A stretch of 64,000 nt of DNA from Nonomuraea rhodomycinica (GCF_013363995.1 NZ_JABWGO010000001.1:1373222-1437221), one strand, 5' to 3'; positions 27,593 through 37,228 are shown, counted from the first letter of the stretch. Program-made: numbers and translations. The notes: generated by a model not told the origin, from the letters alone.

Positions 27593-29676
27593 TCATGACC
27601 CGTCGGAGGCGTGCAGGATGAAGGCCAGCACATCGGCGAGCAGGGCCTGCTCCTGGTCTCTGGTCGAGCCGGCGCCATGGCCGCCGTTCTCCTCGACGCG
27701 CATCAGCACCGGCCGGCCGGAGGCCGTGGCCGCCTGCAGGCGGGCGGCCAGCTTCGCCGGCTGCCACGGCGGTACCCGCGCGTCGCGCAGGCCGGTGGTC
27801 AGCAGCACCGCCGGGTACGGCACACCGTCCCGAACCCGCAGGTAGGCGTCGATGATCAGCAGGGCACGCAGGCCCTCCTCGGTGGTGACGCTGCCGAACT
27901 CCGGAACGTTGATCGGCCCGCTCTCGGTGAACTCGTTGCGCGTGGCGTTCACCGTGGGCACCTGGATCGCCATGGCGGCCCACAGATCGGGGCGGCGCAC
28001 CAGCGCGCCGCCGGTGGGGATGCCGCCGCTGCTGGCGCCCTCGGCGGCCAGTCGTCCCGGGCGGGTGTAGCCGAGGGCGATGAGATGCTCGGCGCAGTCG
28101 ATGAAGTCCGTGATGGTGGCCTCCTTGCGCGCGCCGCGCCCGGCCTCGTGCCACTCGCGGCCGTAGGCGCCGCCGCCGCGCAGGTGCGCGACGGCGTAGA
28201 CGCCGCCACGCTCGTACCAGGCGAGCATCTCGGGACGGAACTCCGGCAGGTCGATGAACCCGTGGGAGCCGTAGCCGGTGAGCACGGCCGGGTTGTCGCC
28301 GTCCAGCTCCAGGTCCTTGTGGTGGATGACCGTGAGCGGGATCGGCGTCCTGTCCCTCGCGGGCACGTGCAGATACGGACGTGCACGTCGCCGAAGTCCA
28401 CCAGTGAGCGGGGCGCCAGCCCGGTGTCCTGGAGGGACTGGCCGTCGTAGCGGTAGAGCCGCGGCGCGTCGGTCCAGCCGGCCACCAGCAGCAGGGCTTC
28501 GGGCCGCGTCGGGTGGGTGGTCCACTCCAGGATGGTGCCGTCCACCGGCATCGTGAGGTCGGCGGGCTCGCCACCGGACAGGGGCGCGTGCCGTACCCGG
28601 CTGACGCCGCCGTCGAGATCGCGCACCAGCAGCCGGTCGCCCACCACCCGCACCGACTCCACCACCCGCTCACCCGCGGGCACGACCACCCGGGCTCGGG
28701 ACAGATCGGGTGCGGCAAGGGGAACGGCCAGCACGCGGGAGCGCGGCGCGTCCCGGTGGGAGACCAGGTAGAGAGTGTCGTGGCTGGTGGCGAAGGTGGT
28801 CACGCCGTCCGCCACGCCCGCGACCAGCCGCCACGGGCAGGCGGCCGGGTCGGCCAGCCCGGTCCGCGGCGCCACGTATATCGTGCAGTCGCTCAGCTGC
28901 TCGCTGGTCCAGGGCCAGGGGCTGAGCGCGTCGTGGGAGATGATCGCCAGCATCCACTCGCCGTGTGGCGGCACCACCAGGAAGGGCCGGTCTCGCGGGG
29001 TCAGCTCGATGCGGGGGTTGAGGCCGCGGGCCAGCACCACCGTGTCCTGTGCCGGGTCGGCGCCCAGGTGGTGCAGGAAGGTGCGGCTGTCCAACAGGTG
29101 CTGCTCTGCGTAGCGGTGATAGACGAACGACCGGCTGTCCTCCAGCCAGCTCAGGAAGGCGAAACGCGTCGTGGGCGGGATCGTCTCCCGCAGGGCTCCG
29201 GAGCCGGCGTCGATCACGTGGATGGAGCTGTCCTCCGACCCGGAGGCGGAGACGGCGCAGGCGATGTGGCGGCCGTCGGGGGAGGGCACGTACCAGTCGA
29301 TGGCGTGGTGCCCGTCGCCGGGCACCGTGCCGGGGTCGAACAGGACCCTGCTCGCTCCGCCGGCCTCGGTCACCGTCAGCACCGGCACACGGGCGTCCGG
29401 CTCGCGTACCAGGGCGAAGACCTTGTCCGCTGCCATCGCGAGGCCGAAGTACCGCGTGAGCGCACTGCCCAGTTCGCGGATCCGGGTCAGCAGGCCGGCG
29501 CGGTGCGGCAGGGCGTCCAGGTGCTCGCGGGCGTGCCTGGCCTGGCCGTCCAGCCAGTGGCGGAACTCCTCGCCTTCGGTCTCCATCCAGCGGTAGGGGT
29601 CCTCGATCGTGATGCCGTGAAGGGTCTCGCGCACGACGTCCACCCGGGCGATCGGGGGTTCGGTGATGTCGCTCAT
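27593..29676 (-). pseudogene. Prolyl oligopeptidase (S9A family) interrupted by one frameshift
   Basis: The two halves in different frames together make a normal S9A peptidase of about 694 residues. The N-terminal part from ATG 29676 (IARVDVVRETLHGITIEDPYRWME, then the beta-propeller) reads in frame to GDVHVR near 28378. The catalytic half continues in another frame from YLHVPARDRTPIPLTV. It is intact: GYGSHGF, nucleophile in GASSGGIPTGG, Asp in GLRDARVPPWQP, His in EENGGHGAGS. One missing base near 28376 restores the whole. This may be genuine inactivation or a sequencing error in a GC-rich stretch. TACGAT lies 9 nt before the start. Confidence 0.85.
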
Positions 29677-29746
29677 ATGCGCATGATCGTATGCGGCAGC
29701 TCCGGCGATTCATCGGACATCAGATCACCCGCGAGGCAGCGTGCGT

Positions 29747-31288
29747 TCAGCGTCGTCGGCCGCGGCGGGCCGTGCCGAAGAGGGTTCGGGTGATCTCCCG
29801 GCCGAACGCGGAGGCCGCCGACCGCGCCATGGAGCGGAACTCCTTCGACTCCAGCACGCTCTCCAGCATCGACGGCTTCGGCTCCGGCTCCTCGCGCGCC
29901 TCCCGCTCGCGGCGGGTGTCGGGCGACGGTGACGGCGACCGTGACGGCGAGGGCGGAGACGCGGAGGTCGCGGCGGTCAGCTTCGCCGACAGCAGCTCGT
30001 ACGCCGACTCCCGGTCCACCGCCGTACCGTACTTCCGCTGGAGCGGCGAGGCGGCGATGAGGCCCGCGACCACGTCCGGGCTCGACGGGGCCATGAGCGT
30101 GCGAGGCGCGCGCAGGCGCGTCCAGGCCACCGGCGTGGGCGCCCCCGTCTCGGACAGGACCGTGACGACGGCCTCGCCGATGCCGAGCTCGGTGAGCAGC
30201 CGCTCCAGGTCGTAGGAGGAGGCGGGGAAGGTGGAGACGGTGGACCGCAGCGCCTTGGCGTCCTGCGGGGTGAAGGCGCGCAGGGCGTGCTGCACGCGCG
30301 CCCCGAGCTGGGCGAGCACGTCGGCCGGCACGTCGTCGGGCGTCTGGGTGACGAAGAACACGCCCACGCCCTTCGACCGGATGAGCCGCACGGTCTGCGC
30401 GATCGACTGCAGGAACGCCTTGGAGGCGTCGTCGAACAGCAGATGCGCCTCGTCGAAGAAGAACACGAGCTTCGGCTTGTCGAGGTCGCCCACCTCGGGC
30501 AGCTCGTGGAAGAGGTCGGCGAGCAGCCACATCAGGAAGGTGGAGAAGAGCTGCGGCCGGTCCTGTACGGCGGGCAGTTCAAGGATGGAGACCGTGCCCT
30601 GGCCGTCCGGCGTCACCCGGAGCAGGTCGCGCACGTCGAACTCCGGCTCGCCGAAGAACGCGTCCGCGCCCTGCGCCTCGAAGTTGGTCAAGGCGCGCAG
30701 GATGACCCCGGCCGTGGCCGCCGAGAGCCCGCCGATCCCGCGCAGCGCCTCGGGTGTGCCGGTCAGGTACCGGATGACCGCGATGAGGTCCTTCAGGTCG
30801 AGCAGCGGCATGCCGTTCTTGTCGGCGAAATAGAAGATCAGCCCGAGTGACGACTCCTGCGTCTCGTTGAGCCCGAGGACCTTGGCCAGCAGGGCCGGCC
30901 CGAAGGCCGTCATCGTGGCGCGGATCGGGACGCCGGACCCGAGCCCGCCCAGGGAGTAGAACTCCGCCGGGCACGCCGCCGGGGTCCAGGTCTGCCCGAC
31001 CTCGGCGGCTCGCCGGGTGACCCGGTCGGAGGCGGCGCCCGGCGAGGCCAGTCCCGACAGGTCGCCCTTGACGTCGGCGAGGAAGACCGGGACTCCGTGG
31101 GCCGCGAGCTGCTCCGCCATGAGCTGGAGGGTCTTGGTCTTGCCGGTCCCGGTGGCGCCGGCCACCAGCCCGTGCCGGTTGAGCATGCCGAGGGGGATCC
31201 GGATCGGCTCGGAGGGGTCGGCGGCGCCGTCCGCACGCACCAGGGCCCCGAGCTCCAGCGCGGGCCCCTCGAAGTCGTAGCCTTTCAT
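29747..31288 (-). CDS. HerA-like P-loop ATPase (DUF853 family)
   Basis: 513 aa. It is a FtsK/HerA-type ATPase with Walker A GATGTGKTKT (about residue 42) and Walker B KLVFFFDEAHLLF (about residue 250), and a sensor segment FFVTQTPDD. An acidic-basic low-complexity tail rich in Ser/Pro follows, then a basic C-terminus (GTARRGRRR). Family members are DNA or protein translocase-like, with no settled role for DUF853. The start at 31288 (MKGYDFEG) is 20 nt after the preceding 187-aa gene, implying an operon. The longer frame would overlap that gene. Confidence 0.85.
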   Translation of the reverse strand: MKGYDFEGPALELGALVRADGAADPSEPIRIPLGMLNRHGLVAGATGTGKTKTLQLMAEQLAAHGVPVFLADVKGDLSGLASPGAASDRVTRRAAEVGQTWTPAACPAEFYSLGGLGSGVPIRATMTAFGPALLAKVLGLNETQESSLGLIFYFADKNGMPLLDLKDLIAVIRYLTGTPEALRGIGGLSAATAGVILRALTNFEAQGADAFFGEPEFDVRDLLRVTPDGQGTVSILELPAVQDRPQLFSTFLMWLLADLFHELPEVGDLDKPKLVFFFDEAHLLFDDASKAFLQSIAQTVRLIRSKGVGVFFVTQTPDDVPADVLAQLGARVQHALRAFTPQDAKALRSTVSTFPASSYDLERLLTELGIGEAVVTVLSETGAPTPVAWTRLRAPRTLMAPSSPDVVAGLIAASPLQRKYGTAVDRESAYELLSAKLTAATSASPPSPSRSPSPSPDTRREREAREEPEPKPSMLESVLESKEFRSMARSAASAFGREITRTLFGTARRGRRR

Positions 31289-31307
31289 CGCTGGTCCCCG
31301 CCCCGTC

Positions 31308-31871
31308 TCACGCCGAAGCGGAGCCGCAGTCGTCGCTGAGATAGGCGAGTGCGGCGTCCCCCAGTCTGCTCCATCCCCCGGGACCGGAGTCGATGGTGAA
31401 GTTGACGCCCTCCAGGAGGACACCCGCCGCGAGCATCCGGCAGGAGGCGCGCCGCTGATCACCGCCTCCGGCCCCGTTGCCGAGGGCGTAACCGACGGTG
31501 ATGAACGAGTCGGCCAGGCCGGCCCACGCCTGAGTCAGCTGGGTGAAGTCCGGATTGCCGGTGGAGTCGTCGTCATGGATGATGAAGCGCCCGGAATGCC
31601 CGTCCTCCTGACCGACGATCTCGTAGAGGTACCTGGACGAGGCCGAGATGCCGCCCTTGAGCGTGACCCGCTCGGACCCTGCCGCCATGTCCAGCTCGAT
31701 GCCGCCCGAGAACCCCGCCGTCAGGCTGCCGGCCGCCTTTCCGTCCTCGCTGAATCCGGAGATGACCAGCCGGGAGTCGCTGTCGGAGACCGTGCACCAG
31801 GAGATGCCGATGGCGTCCCCGAACGGTGTGGGAACGGGGACGATGATCTGCGGATCGGCGTTCTGGCCCAT
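31308..31871 (-). CDS. Hypothetical protein co-transcribed with the HerA-like ATPase
   Basis: 187 aa, not recognised. It has no signal peptide or membrane span. It begins MGQNADPQIIVPVPTPFGDAI, has a Ser/Gly-rich beta-strand-like middle, and ends DDCGSASA. AAAGGA lies 9 nt before ATG 31871. The 20-nt spacing to the HerA-like gene downstream makes a two-gene operon likely, so the function may relate to that ATPase. The 152-nt upstream region (31872-32023) should hold the promoter. Confidence 0.65.
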   Translation of the reverse strand: MGQNADPQIIVPVPTPFGDAIGISWCTVSDSDSRLVISGFSEDGKAAGSLTAGFSGGIELDMAAGSERVTLKGGISASSRYLYEIVGQEDGHSGRFIIHDDDSTGNPDFTQLTQAWAGLADSFITVGYALGNGAGGGDQRRASCRMLAAGVLLEGVNFTIDSGPGGWSRLGDAALAYLSDDCGSASA

Positions 31872-32023
31872 CGCGGCATTTCCTTTCGCGCGTGCGACGC
31901 TGCGGGGGGATCCTCCCCCGCGGCATCCGCGACACGCGGAGCGGTGCCTAAAATGCGCTTCCCGTCATGTTCTGTCGAACGCAAGCGGGGTGCGTCAGCC
32001 GGGCAGCCGGCGGGCGCCGGGGG

Positions 32024-33088
32024 TCAGGCCGCCAGGTGCAGGGCCCTGGCCACCTCGCCCGTGGCTGCGCCCGTCCGCGTGGAGGCGTAGCCGTCGCGCA
32101 GGGAGGCGTCCGGGTCCTTGAGTCCGTCGCCGCTGAGCGTGATGACGACGCGCGAGCCCGCCGGGACGCCGCCCCGCCCGTGCTGGTCGAGCAGGCCGGC
32201 GACGCCCGCGGCGGAGGCGGGTTCGGCGAAGACGCCGTCGTGGCGGGCAATCATGCGGTAGGCGTCGAAGATCTGCTCGTCGGTGACCGCCGCGATCAGG
32301 CCGCCCGACTCGTCGCGGGCCGCGACGGCGCCGTCCCAGGTGGCGGGGTTGCCGACGCGGATGGCGCTGGCGGCCGTGGCGGGCTCGGCGACGGGCGCGC
32401 CCGTGACGAGAGGGGCGGCGCCGGCCGCCTGGAAGCCCCACAGGCGCGGGAGGCGGGTGGCCGGGCCCTCGGCGGCGTAGGTCCGGTAGCCCTGCCAGGT
32501 GGCGGTGATGTTGCCGCCGTTGCCGACCGGCAGGCAGTGGATGTCGGGCGCGTCGCCGAGGGCGTCGACGATCTCGTACGCCACGGTCCGCTGCCCGGCG
32601 AGCCGCAGCTCGTTGCGTACCGAGTTGACCAGCGCGACGGGATGGTGGGCGGCCAGCTCGCGGGCCACGCGCAGGCAGTCGTCGAAGGTGCCGTCGATCT
32701 CCACGACGCGCGCCCCGTACCGGACGGCCTGGCCGAGCTTGCCGAGCGCGACGGCGCCGCGCGGGATGAGGACGGCGGCGGCGAGCCCGGCGCGGGCGGC
32801 GTAGGCGGCGGCCGAGGCGCTGGTGTTGCCGGTGGAGGCGCAGACGACGAGTTCGGCGCCGGCCTGGACGGCCCGGCTGACCGCGATGGTCATGCCGCGG
32901 TCCTTGAACGACCCCGTCGGGTTGGCGCCCTCGACCTTCAGCCACACGTCGCAGCCGGTCAGCTCCGACAGGTGCGCGGAGCGGAGCAGCGGTGTGTTGC
33001 CCTCGTGGAGGGAGACGGCGGGGGTGTCGTCGGTGACGGGCAGCCAGCGCCGGTACGCGCTGTCGATCAGACCATGCCAGGTGCTCAT
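32024..33088 (-). CDS. thrC: Threonine synthase
   Basis: PLP enzyme converting O-phosphohomoserine to threonine. 354 aa matches the short actinobacterial type. Lys in [11 protein letters not shown] binds [12 protein letters not shown] is the phosphate-contacting loop and [10 protein letters not shown] the glycine-rich PLP phosphate loop. The start at 33088 is fixed by TATGGT-N7-ATG, a leaderless arrangement; the frame extends to 33145 but that part reads non-homologous sequence. It is divergent from an RpiR-type regulator. A second thrC elsewhere in the genome cannot be excluded. Confidence 0.88.
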   Translation of the reverse strand: MSTWHGLIDSAYRRWLPVTDDTPAVSLHEGNTPLLRSAHLSELTGCDVWLKVEGANPTGSFKDRGMTIAVSRAVQAGAELVVCASTGNTSASAAAYAARAGLAAAVLIPRGAVALGKLGQAVRYGARVVEIDGTFDDCLRVARELAAHHPVALVNSVRNELRLAGQRTVAYEIVDALGDAPDIHCLPVGNGGNITATWQGYRTYAAEGPATRLPRLWGFQAAGAAPLVTGAPVAEPATAASAIRVGNPATWDGAVAARDESGGLIAAVTDEQIFDAYRMIARHDGVFAEPASAAGVAGLLDQHGRGGVPAGSRVVITLSGDGLKDPDASLRDGYASTRTGAATGEVARALHLAA

Positions 33089-33095
33089 GCCACGG

Positions 33096-33101
33096 ACCAT
33101 A
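33096..33101 (-). promoter_or_regulatory. -10 box TATGGT, leaderless start of thrC
   Basis: Minus-strand TATGGT lies 7 nt before ATG 33088, with no Shine-Dalgarno sequence between. Confidence 0.6.
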
Positions 33102-33139
33102 ACATTCGTTTCATCGTTACGGCCAAATCCGAGATTGTG

Positions 33140-33145
33140 TAACAT
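33140..33145 (+). promoter_or_regulatory. -10 box TAACAT upstream of the RpiR regulator
   Basis: TAACAT lies 8 nt before ATG 33154. The two divergent -10 boxes are only about 40 bp apart, so the promoters overlap or face each other. Confidence 0.5.
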
Positions 33146-33153
33146 CTGTCAGC

Positions 33154-33987
33154 ATGGAGTCCGACACGCTGGCGGCCCGCCTCGGCGCGGTCTATCCCGA
33201 GCTTCCCCCCGGCGAGCGGGCGATCGCCCGGGTGATCCTCGACGACTACCCGTTCGCGGCGCTCGGGTCGTTGCGTTCGCTCGCCGAGCGCGCCGGTGTG
33301 AGCCCGCCGACCGCCTCGCGGCTGGTCGGGCGGCTCGGGTTCGCCGGCTTCGCCGACTTCCAGGCAGCGGTACGGGCGGGCGCCCGCGAGGCGGACCAGT
33401 CACGGCTGCGGGAGTTCGTCACCCGGCCGCCCGACACCGGCCAGGCGGCCGAGGAACTGCGGGCCGGGCTGGCGGGCACGCTGGCCGCGATGACAGCGCC
33501 GCTGCTGGACGCCGTCGCCACACGGCTGGCCGAGGCCCGCGCGGTGTGGGCGCTGGGCGGGCCGCTGAGCGAGCTGGCCGCCGACTACCTGGCACGCCAG
33601 CTCGCCGGTCTCCGCCCCGGGGCGCGCCGCGTGCCCGGGACGCCGCCCCAGCGCGCCCGGGCCCTGCTCGACCTCGGGCCGTCCGACGTGGTGGTCGCCT
33701 ACGACTTCCGCCGCTACTCCCCCGACACGGCCAGGTTCGTCCGGGCCGCGCGGGGACGCGGGGCCCGGCTGATCCTCGTGACCGACGCGTGGGAGTCGCC
33801 GCTGGCCGACGAGGCCGAGGTGCTGGTACGGCTGCCGCGCGAGGCGGCCGGGCCGATCGCGCCCCTCACCCACGAGATCGCGGTCACGGAGCTGGTCCTC
33901 GTCGCCACGGCCGCCCGCCTCGACGCCTCCCAGCGGCTCGCCGACCTCGACGCCCTCACCCGCGACCTCTCCCCCGACCTCTCCTGA
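33154..33987 (+). CDS. MurR/RpiR family regulator with SIS domain
   Basis: 277 aa. The N-terminal RpiR HTH (PPGERAIARVILDDYPFAAL, LAERAGVSPPTASRLVGRLGF) covers about residues 15-75. A C-terminal SIS sugar-phosphate-binding domain follows (VWALGGPLSELAADYLARQL, DVVVAYDFRRYSPDTARF, ILVTDAWESPLADEAE). Family members sense phosphosugars; the target here is unknown. Leaderless promoter. Divergent from thrC and convergent with the downstream minus-strand operon, 31 nt away. Confidence 0.88.
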   Translation: MESDTLAARLGAVYPELPPGERAIARVILDDYPFAALGSLRSLAERAGVSPPTASRLVGRLGFAGFADFQAAVRAGAREADQSRLREFVTRPPDTGQAAEELRAGLAGTLAAMTAPLLDAVATRLAEARAVWALGGPLSELAADYLARQLAGLRPGARRVPGTPPQRARALLDLGPSDVVVAYDFRRYSPDTARFVRAARGRGARLILVTDAWESPLADEAEVLVRLPREAAGPIAPLTHEIAVTELVLVATAARLDASQRLADLDALTRDLSPDLS

Positions 33988-34018
33988 GACCCGATGCCCG
34001 CGGGTACGCGGTTCGGCC

Positions 34019-34615
34019 TCAGGTCGCCGCGACGACCCGGGCCTGCACCACCTGGCCGAGCTTGTCCAGCTCGATCAGCGTCGGCACCAGGTCGGCACCG
34101 CGGCCGCCCGGCGTGCTCGCCCAGCTCACGGTGACGTAGTGGCCCATCGCGCGTGCCGTGGCCCGGCTGTGGGCGGCGTCGAGGGACACCGCCGGCCGGA
34201 CGAACCCGTCCTTGCCCAGCGCCGCCACCAGCGCGTCGGCGGCGCGCCCGTCGGCCAGGTTGAAGATGACGAACTGGCCCGCCGCCCCCGCCGGCCCCTC
34301 GTACGTGGCCCGCAACGCCTGGGTGCAGCCGGTGGCCGTGGCGCCCCACAGCGCGTCGTCGCAGCCGTCGAGCTGCTCGGCCGACACCCGCCGCAGCGTG
34401 CCCAGCGTGGCGGTGCCGCCGGTGAAGACCTCGTCGACCGTCAGCGGCCGGGAGTCGGCCTGGCGCGTGTCGATGAGGGAGTAGAGGGCCGAGGTGCGCT
34501 CGCTGCGGAGCGTGGCCGGCCGGGGCTCGTCGCCGCCGAGCCAGAACCACGCACCGGCGGCGGCCACCGCGAGCCCGGCCACGGCCGCCAGCGCGACGAT
34601 GAGACGGCGCGGCAT
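34019..34615 (-). CDS. Membrane-anchored hypothetical protein (paralogue of the upstream gene)
   Basis: 198 aa. The N-terminal membrane anchor (MPRRLIVALAAVAGLAVAAAGAWFWL) is followed by an extracytoplasmic domain. The domain parallels the 271-aa neighbour: LTVDEVF versus LTDKEVF, a Cys in LDGCDDALWG versus DADCSAAVWG, a second Cys in TGCTQALRATY versus AECNQAARGLY, then GQFVIFNLADGRAADALV versus GQYTLLNLRDGQAAADLV, and MGHYVTVSWA versus LGHYVGLVWL. The two conserved Cys could form a disulfide. Last gene of the lgt-VIT operon. Function unknown. Confidence 0.75.
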   Translation of the reverse strand: MPRRLIVALAAVAGLAVAAAGAWFWLGGDEPRPATLRSERTSALYSLIDTRQADSRPLTVDEVFTGGTATLGTLRRVSAEQLDGCDDALWGATATGCTQALRATYEGPAGAAGQFVIFNLADGRAADALVAALGKDGFVRPAVSLDAAHSRATARAMGHYVTVSWASTPGGRGADLVPTLIELDKLGQVVQARVVAAT

Positions 34616-34643
34616 CAGGCCTCCGTTCCTGTGGTGGGCCGCA

Positions 34644-35459
34644 TCAGGACTTCGGTCCCGTGATCGTGACGACGCGGCGGTAGACGGCCTTCTCGGCGCC
34701 GCGCAGCGTCAGCGCGAGCCCCACGAAGTCGTCCCGGGCGGTCGGCTCGGCCCCGTCGGTCCTGCCCAGCCACACCAGCCCGACGTAGTGGCCGAGGGCG
34801 TAGCCGGCGCCCTCGGAGTAGCCGCCCCGGGGGAACGCGGCCGAGCCCGCGGGCAGCGCCTGCACCCAGCCGCCCCGGTAGCCGAGCTTCAGCGACTCCA
34901 CGAGGTCGGCGGCGGCCTGGCCGTCGCGCAGGTTGAGCAGGGTGTACTGGCCGATGTAGCGGCCGTCGGAGCTGGTGTAGAGGCCGCGGGCGGCCTGGTT
35001 GCACTCGGCGTCGGCCACCTTGGCGCGCAGCTCCTCGCCCCACACCGCGGCCGAGCAGTCGGCGTCGATCTTCCGGGCGGCGAGCTTGAGCGTGAGCTTC
35101 TTGCCGCCGGTGAGGGTCTTCTGGGCGAAGACCTCCTTGTCGGTGAGCGGCTTGGCGTCCTTGGCCCGGTCGAGGACGGGCTGGAACAGCTTCGGCGAGG
35201 ACCAGGCGTCGTAGGTGGCGGGCAGCACGGCGCCGCCGCCGACCGTGCCGCCGGGCTCCCGGTCGGGGGTGAAGGTGCCGAGCGAGGCGATGGCGAGGAC
35301 GAGGCCGCAGGCGCCGGCGACGACCCCGACGACGCTGGCGACGATCACGATGAGCTTCTGGTGCTTCGGCGCCAGCCCCAGGTCGGTGAGCACGGGGAAC
35401 TGCCAGTCCGAACGCGGGGGACGGCGCCGCTTGCGCGGCGCCTGCCTGGTGGTGGTCAC
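34644..35459 (-). CDS. Membrane-anchored hypothetical protein
   Basis: 271 aa. A basic cytoplasmic start (TRQAPRKRRRPPRS) leads to one membrane segment (KLIVIVASVVGVVAGACGLVLAI) and an exterior domain homologous to that of the next gene, including two conserved Cys. The GTG start at 35459 overlaps the VIT stop (GTGA) and is preferred over the longer frame to 35549. The placement after lgt/VIT and the paired Cys suggest an envelope protein, perhaps a client of the nearby DsbA-like thiol enzyme; that is inference. Confidence 0.75.
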   Translation of the reverse strand: MTTTRQAPRKRRRPPRSDWQFPVLTDLGLAPKHQKLIVIVASVVGVVAGACGLVLAIASLGTFTPDREPGGTVGGGAVLPATYDAWSSPKLFQPVLDRAKDAKPLTDKEVFAQKTLTGGKKLTLKLAARKIDADCSAAVWGEELRAKVADAECNQAARGLYTSSDGRYIGQYTLLNLRDGQAAADLVESLKLGYRGGWVQALPAGSAAFPRGGYSEGAGYALGHYVGLVWLGRTDGAEPTARDDFVGLALTLRGAEKAVYRRVVTITGPKS

Positions 35460-36160
35460 AGGCCGGATGCTCCGATCAGGTTGCCCAGGGCGAAGGTGAG
35501 CGCGGCGGCCAGGGCGCCCACGAGAAGCTGGCGCAGGCCGGAGAACCACCAGCTGCGGGCCGTCACCGTGGACACCAGGGCGCCCGCGGCGAACAGCGAC
35601 ACGCAGGACACCACGGCCGACAGCACCAGGCTCGTGGCGCCGAGCAGGTAGGGCACGAGCGGCAGCAGCGCGCCGGCCGCGAACGACAGGAACGACGAGA
35701 CGGCCGCCAGCCTGGGCGAGGGCAGGGAGTGGGGATCGACGCCGAGCTCGTTCTGGGAGTGCACCTCCAGGGCGCGCTCGGGGTCGCGGGAGATCTGGGC
35801 GGCCACCTCGGCCGCGGTCTCGGGCAGGACGCCCTTGTCGACGAGGGCCTGGGCCAGCTCGGCCTGCTCGGCCTCGGGGTTGCGCCGCAGCTCGCGCCGC
35901 TCGACGGCGATCTCGGCCAGGGCCAGCTCACGCTGGCTGGCCACCGACACGTACTCGCCGCCGGCCATGGAGAACGCGCCCGCCGCCAGGCCCGCGCCGC
36001 CGGCCAGGAGCACGACCTTGGCGTCGGAGGAACCACCGGCGACGCCGGCGATGAGCGCGAAGTTGGACACCAGCCCGTCCATCGCGCCGAACACCGACGG
36101 CCGCAGCCAGCCGCCGGTGACGTCGCGATGCTGGTGGTGCATCTCCGCGCGTCCGGTCAT
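35456..36160 (-). CDS. VIT1/CCC1-family metal transporter
   Basis: 234 aa. Integral membrane protein of the vacuolar iron transporter type, expected to move Fe2+ or Mn2+. It starts with a His-rich segment (MHHQHRD) and GAMDGLVSNFALIAGVAGG in segment 1, then GAFSMAGGEYVSVASQREL in segment 2. A Glu-rich cytoplasmic stretch (about 75-130) that binds metal in this family follows, then three more segments. Its ATG overlaps the lgt stop (ATGA) and its stop overlaps the next GTG, so the three genes are translationally coupled. Confidence 0.9.
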   Translation of the reverse strand: MTGRAEMHHQHRDVTGGWLRPSVFGAMDGLVSNFALIAGVAGGSSDAKVVLLAGGAGLAAGAFSMAGGEYVSVASQRELALAEIAVERRELRRNPEAEQAELAQALVDKGVLPETAAEVAAQISRDPERALEVHSQNELGVDPHSLPSPRLAAVSSFLSFAAGALLPLVPYLLGATSLVLSAVVSCVSLFAAGALVSTVTARSWWFSGLRQLLVGALAAALTFALGNLIGASGL

Positions 36161-37221
36161 CGCGCGTGCTTCTCCTCTGCCGTGGCGTGCTCACCGGGCT
36201 CCCGGGCCGCCCCTTCCGCCTCGGGCTCGCCCTCCGCCTCCGCGGTGCTCTCCGTCTTCACCGTACTCTCGGGGCCCGCCTCGGCACTCTCCGGGCCCGC
36301 CTCGCCGGAGGTCTCCGCCTCGTCGGCCTGGTCGGCGGGGTGGGCCGGGTCGGCGACCGCCCCGTCGCCCCCGGCCAGGGGCTGGACCCCCGGCGGGAGC
36401 ACGTGCTCCACGGTGTCCTTGTGACGCGTCGCGAAGAAGTAGACGACCGCCCCGACGAACACCACGAGGGCGGTCCACTGGTTGAGGCGCATGCCCAGGA
36501 ACGTCACGGCGTGGTCCACGCCGCCCACGGGGTCGATGCGCAGGCCCTCGACCCAGAAGCGCCCCAGGGTGTAGCCGGCCGCGTACAGGGCGAACAGCCG
36601 CCCGTGGCGCAACTTGTACCTGCTGCCCACGAACAGCAGCAGGAACCCGAGGGCCACGTTCCACAGCGACTCGTACAGGAACGTCGGGTGGTAGAGCACC
36701 CCCGGCTCCCCGCCGTGCTGCTGGTCGATCTGCAGCCCCCACGGCAGCGTGGTCGGCCCGCCGTACAGCTCCTGGTTGAACCAGTTGCCCCAGCGCCCGA
36801 TGGCCTGGGCGAACGCGATGCCCGGCGCGACCGTGTCGGCCACGGCGCTCAGCGACAGGCCGCGACGGCGGCAGGCGATCCACACGCCCACGGCGCCCAG
36901 GGCGATCGCGCCCCAGATGCCGAGGCCGCCCTCCCAGATGAACAGCGCCTTGTAGGCCGGCTTGATGGCCCGGGGGCCGAAGTACATCTGCCAGTCGGTG
37001 ATGACGTGGTAGAGCCGGCCGCCGATGAGGCCGAAGATCACCGCGGGCACGGCGATGTCGATGATCGTGCCCTTCTGGCCGCCGCGGGCGCGCCAGCGGC
37101 GCTCGCTCAGCCAGACGGCGACGATCACGCCCGTGACGATGCACAGGGCGTAGGCCCGGATCGGGATGATTCCGAGGTACCAGACCCCCTGGGAAGGGCT
37201 GGGAATCGAGGCAAGGGGCAT
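36157..37221 (-). CDS. lgt: Prolipoprotein diacylglyceryl transferase
   Basis: Membrane enzyme that attaches diacylglycerol to the lipobox Cys of prolipoproteins. 354 aa, seven hydrophobic segments. The signature GRWGNWFNQELYGGPT and GLIGGRLYHVITDW are both present. After residue 270 there is a 75-residue acidic, disordered C-terminal tail (repeated SAEAGPES/TAEAEGEP-type), longer than in E. coli but common in actinobacteria. Start 37221 follows TACCCT by 7 nt (leaderless); the longer frame to 37302 would leave only 2 codons without homology. Followed by overlapping VIT. Confidence 0.95.
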   Translation of the reverse strand: MPLASIPSPSQGVWYLGIIPIRAYALCIVTGVIVAVWLSERRWRARGGQKGTIIDIAVPAVIFGLIGGRLYHVITDWQMYFGPRAIKPAYKALFIWEGGLGIWGAIALGAVGVWIACRRRGLSLSAVADTVAPGIAFAQAIGRWGNWFNQELYGGPTTLPWGLQIDQQHGGEPGVLYHPTFLYESLWNVALGFLLLFVGSRYKLRHGRLFALYAAGYTLGRFWVEGLRIDPVGGVDHAVTFLGMRLNQWTALVVFVGAVVYFFATRHKDTVEHVLPPGVQPLAGGDGAVADPAHPADQADEAETSGEAGPESAEAGPESTVKTESTAEAEGEPEAEGAAREPGEHATAEEKHAR

Positions 37222-37228
37222 GTCGGTG

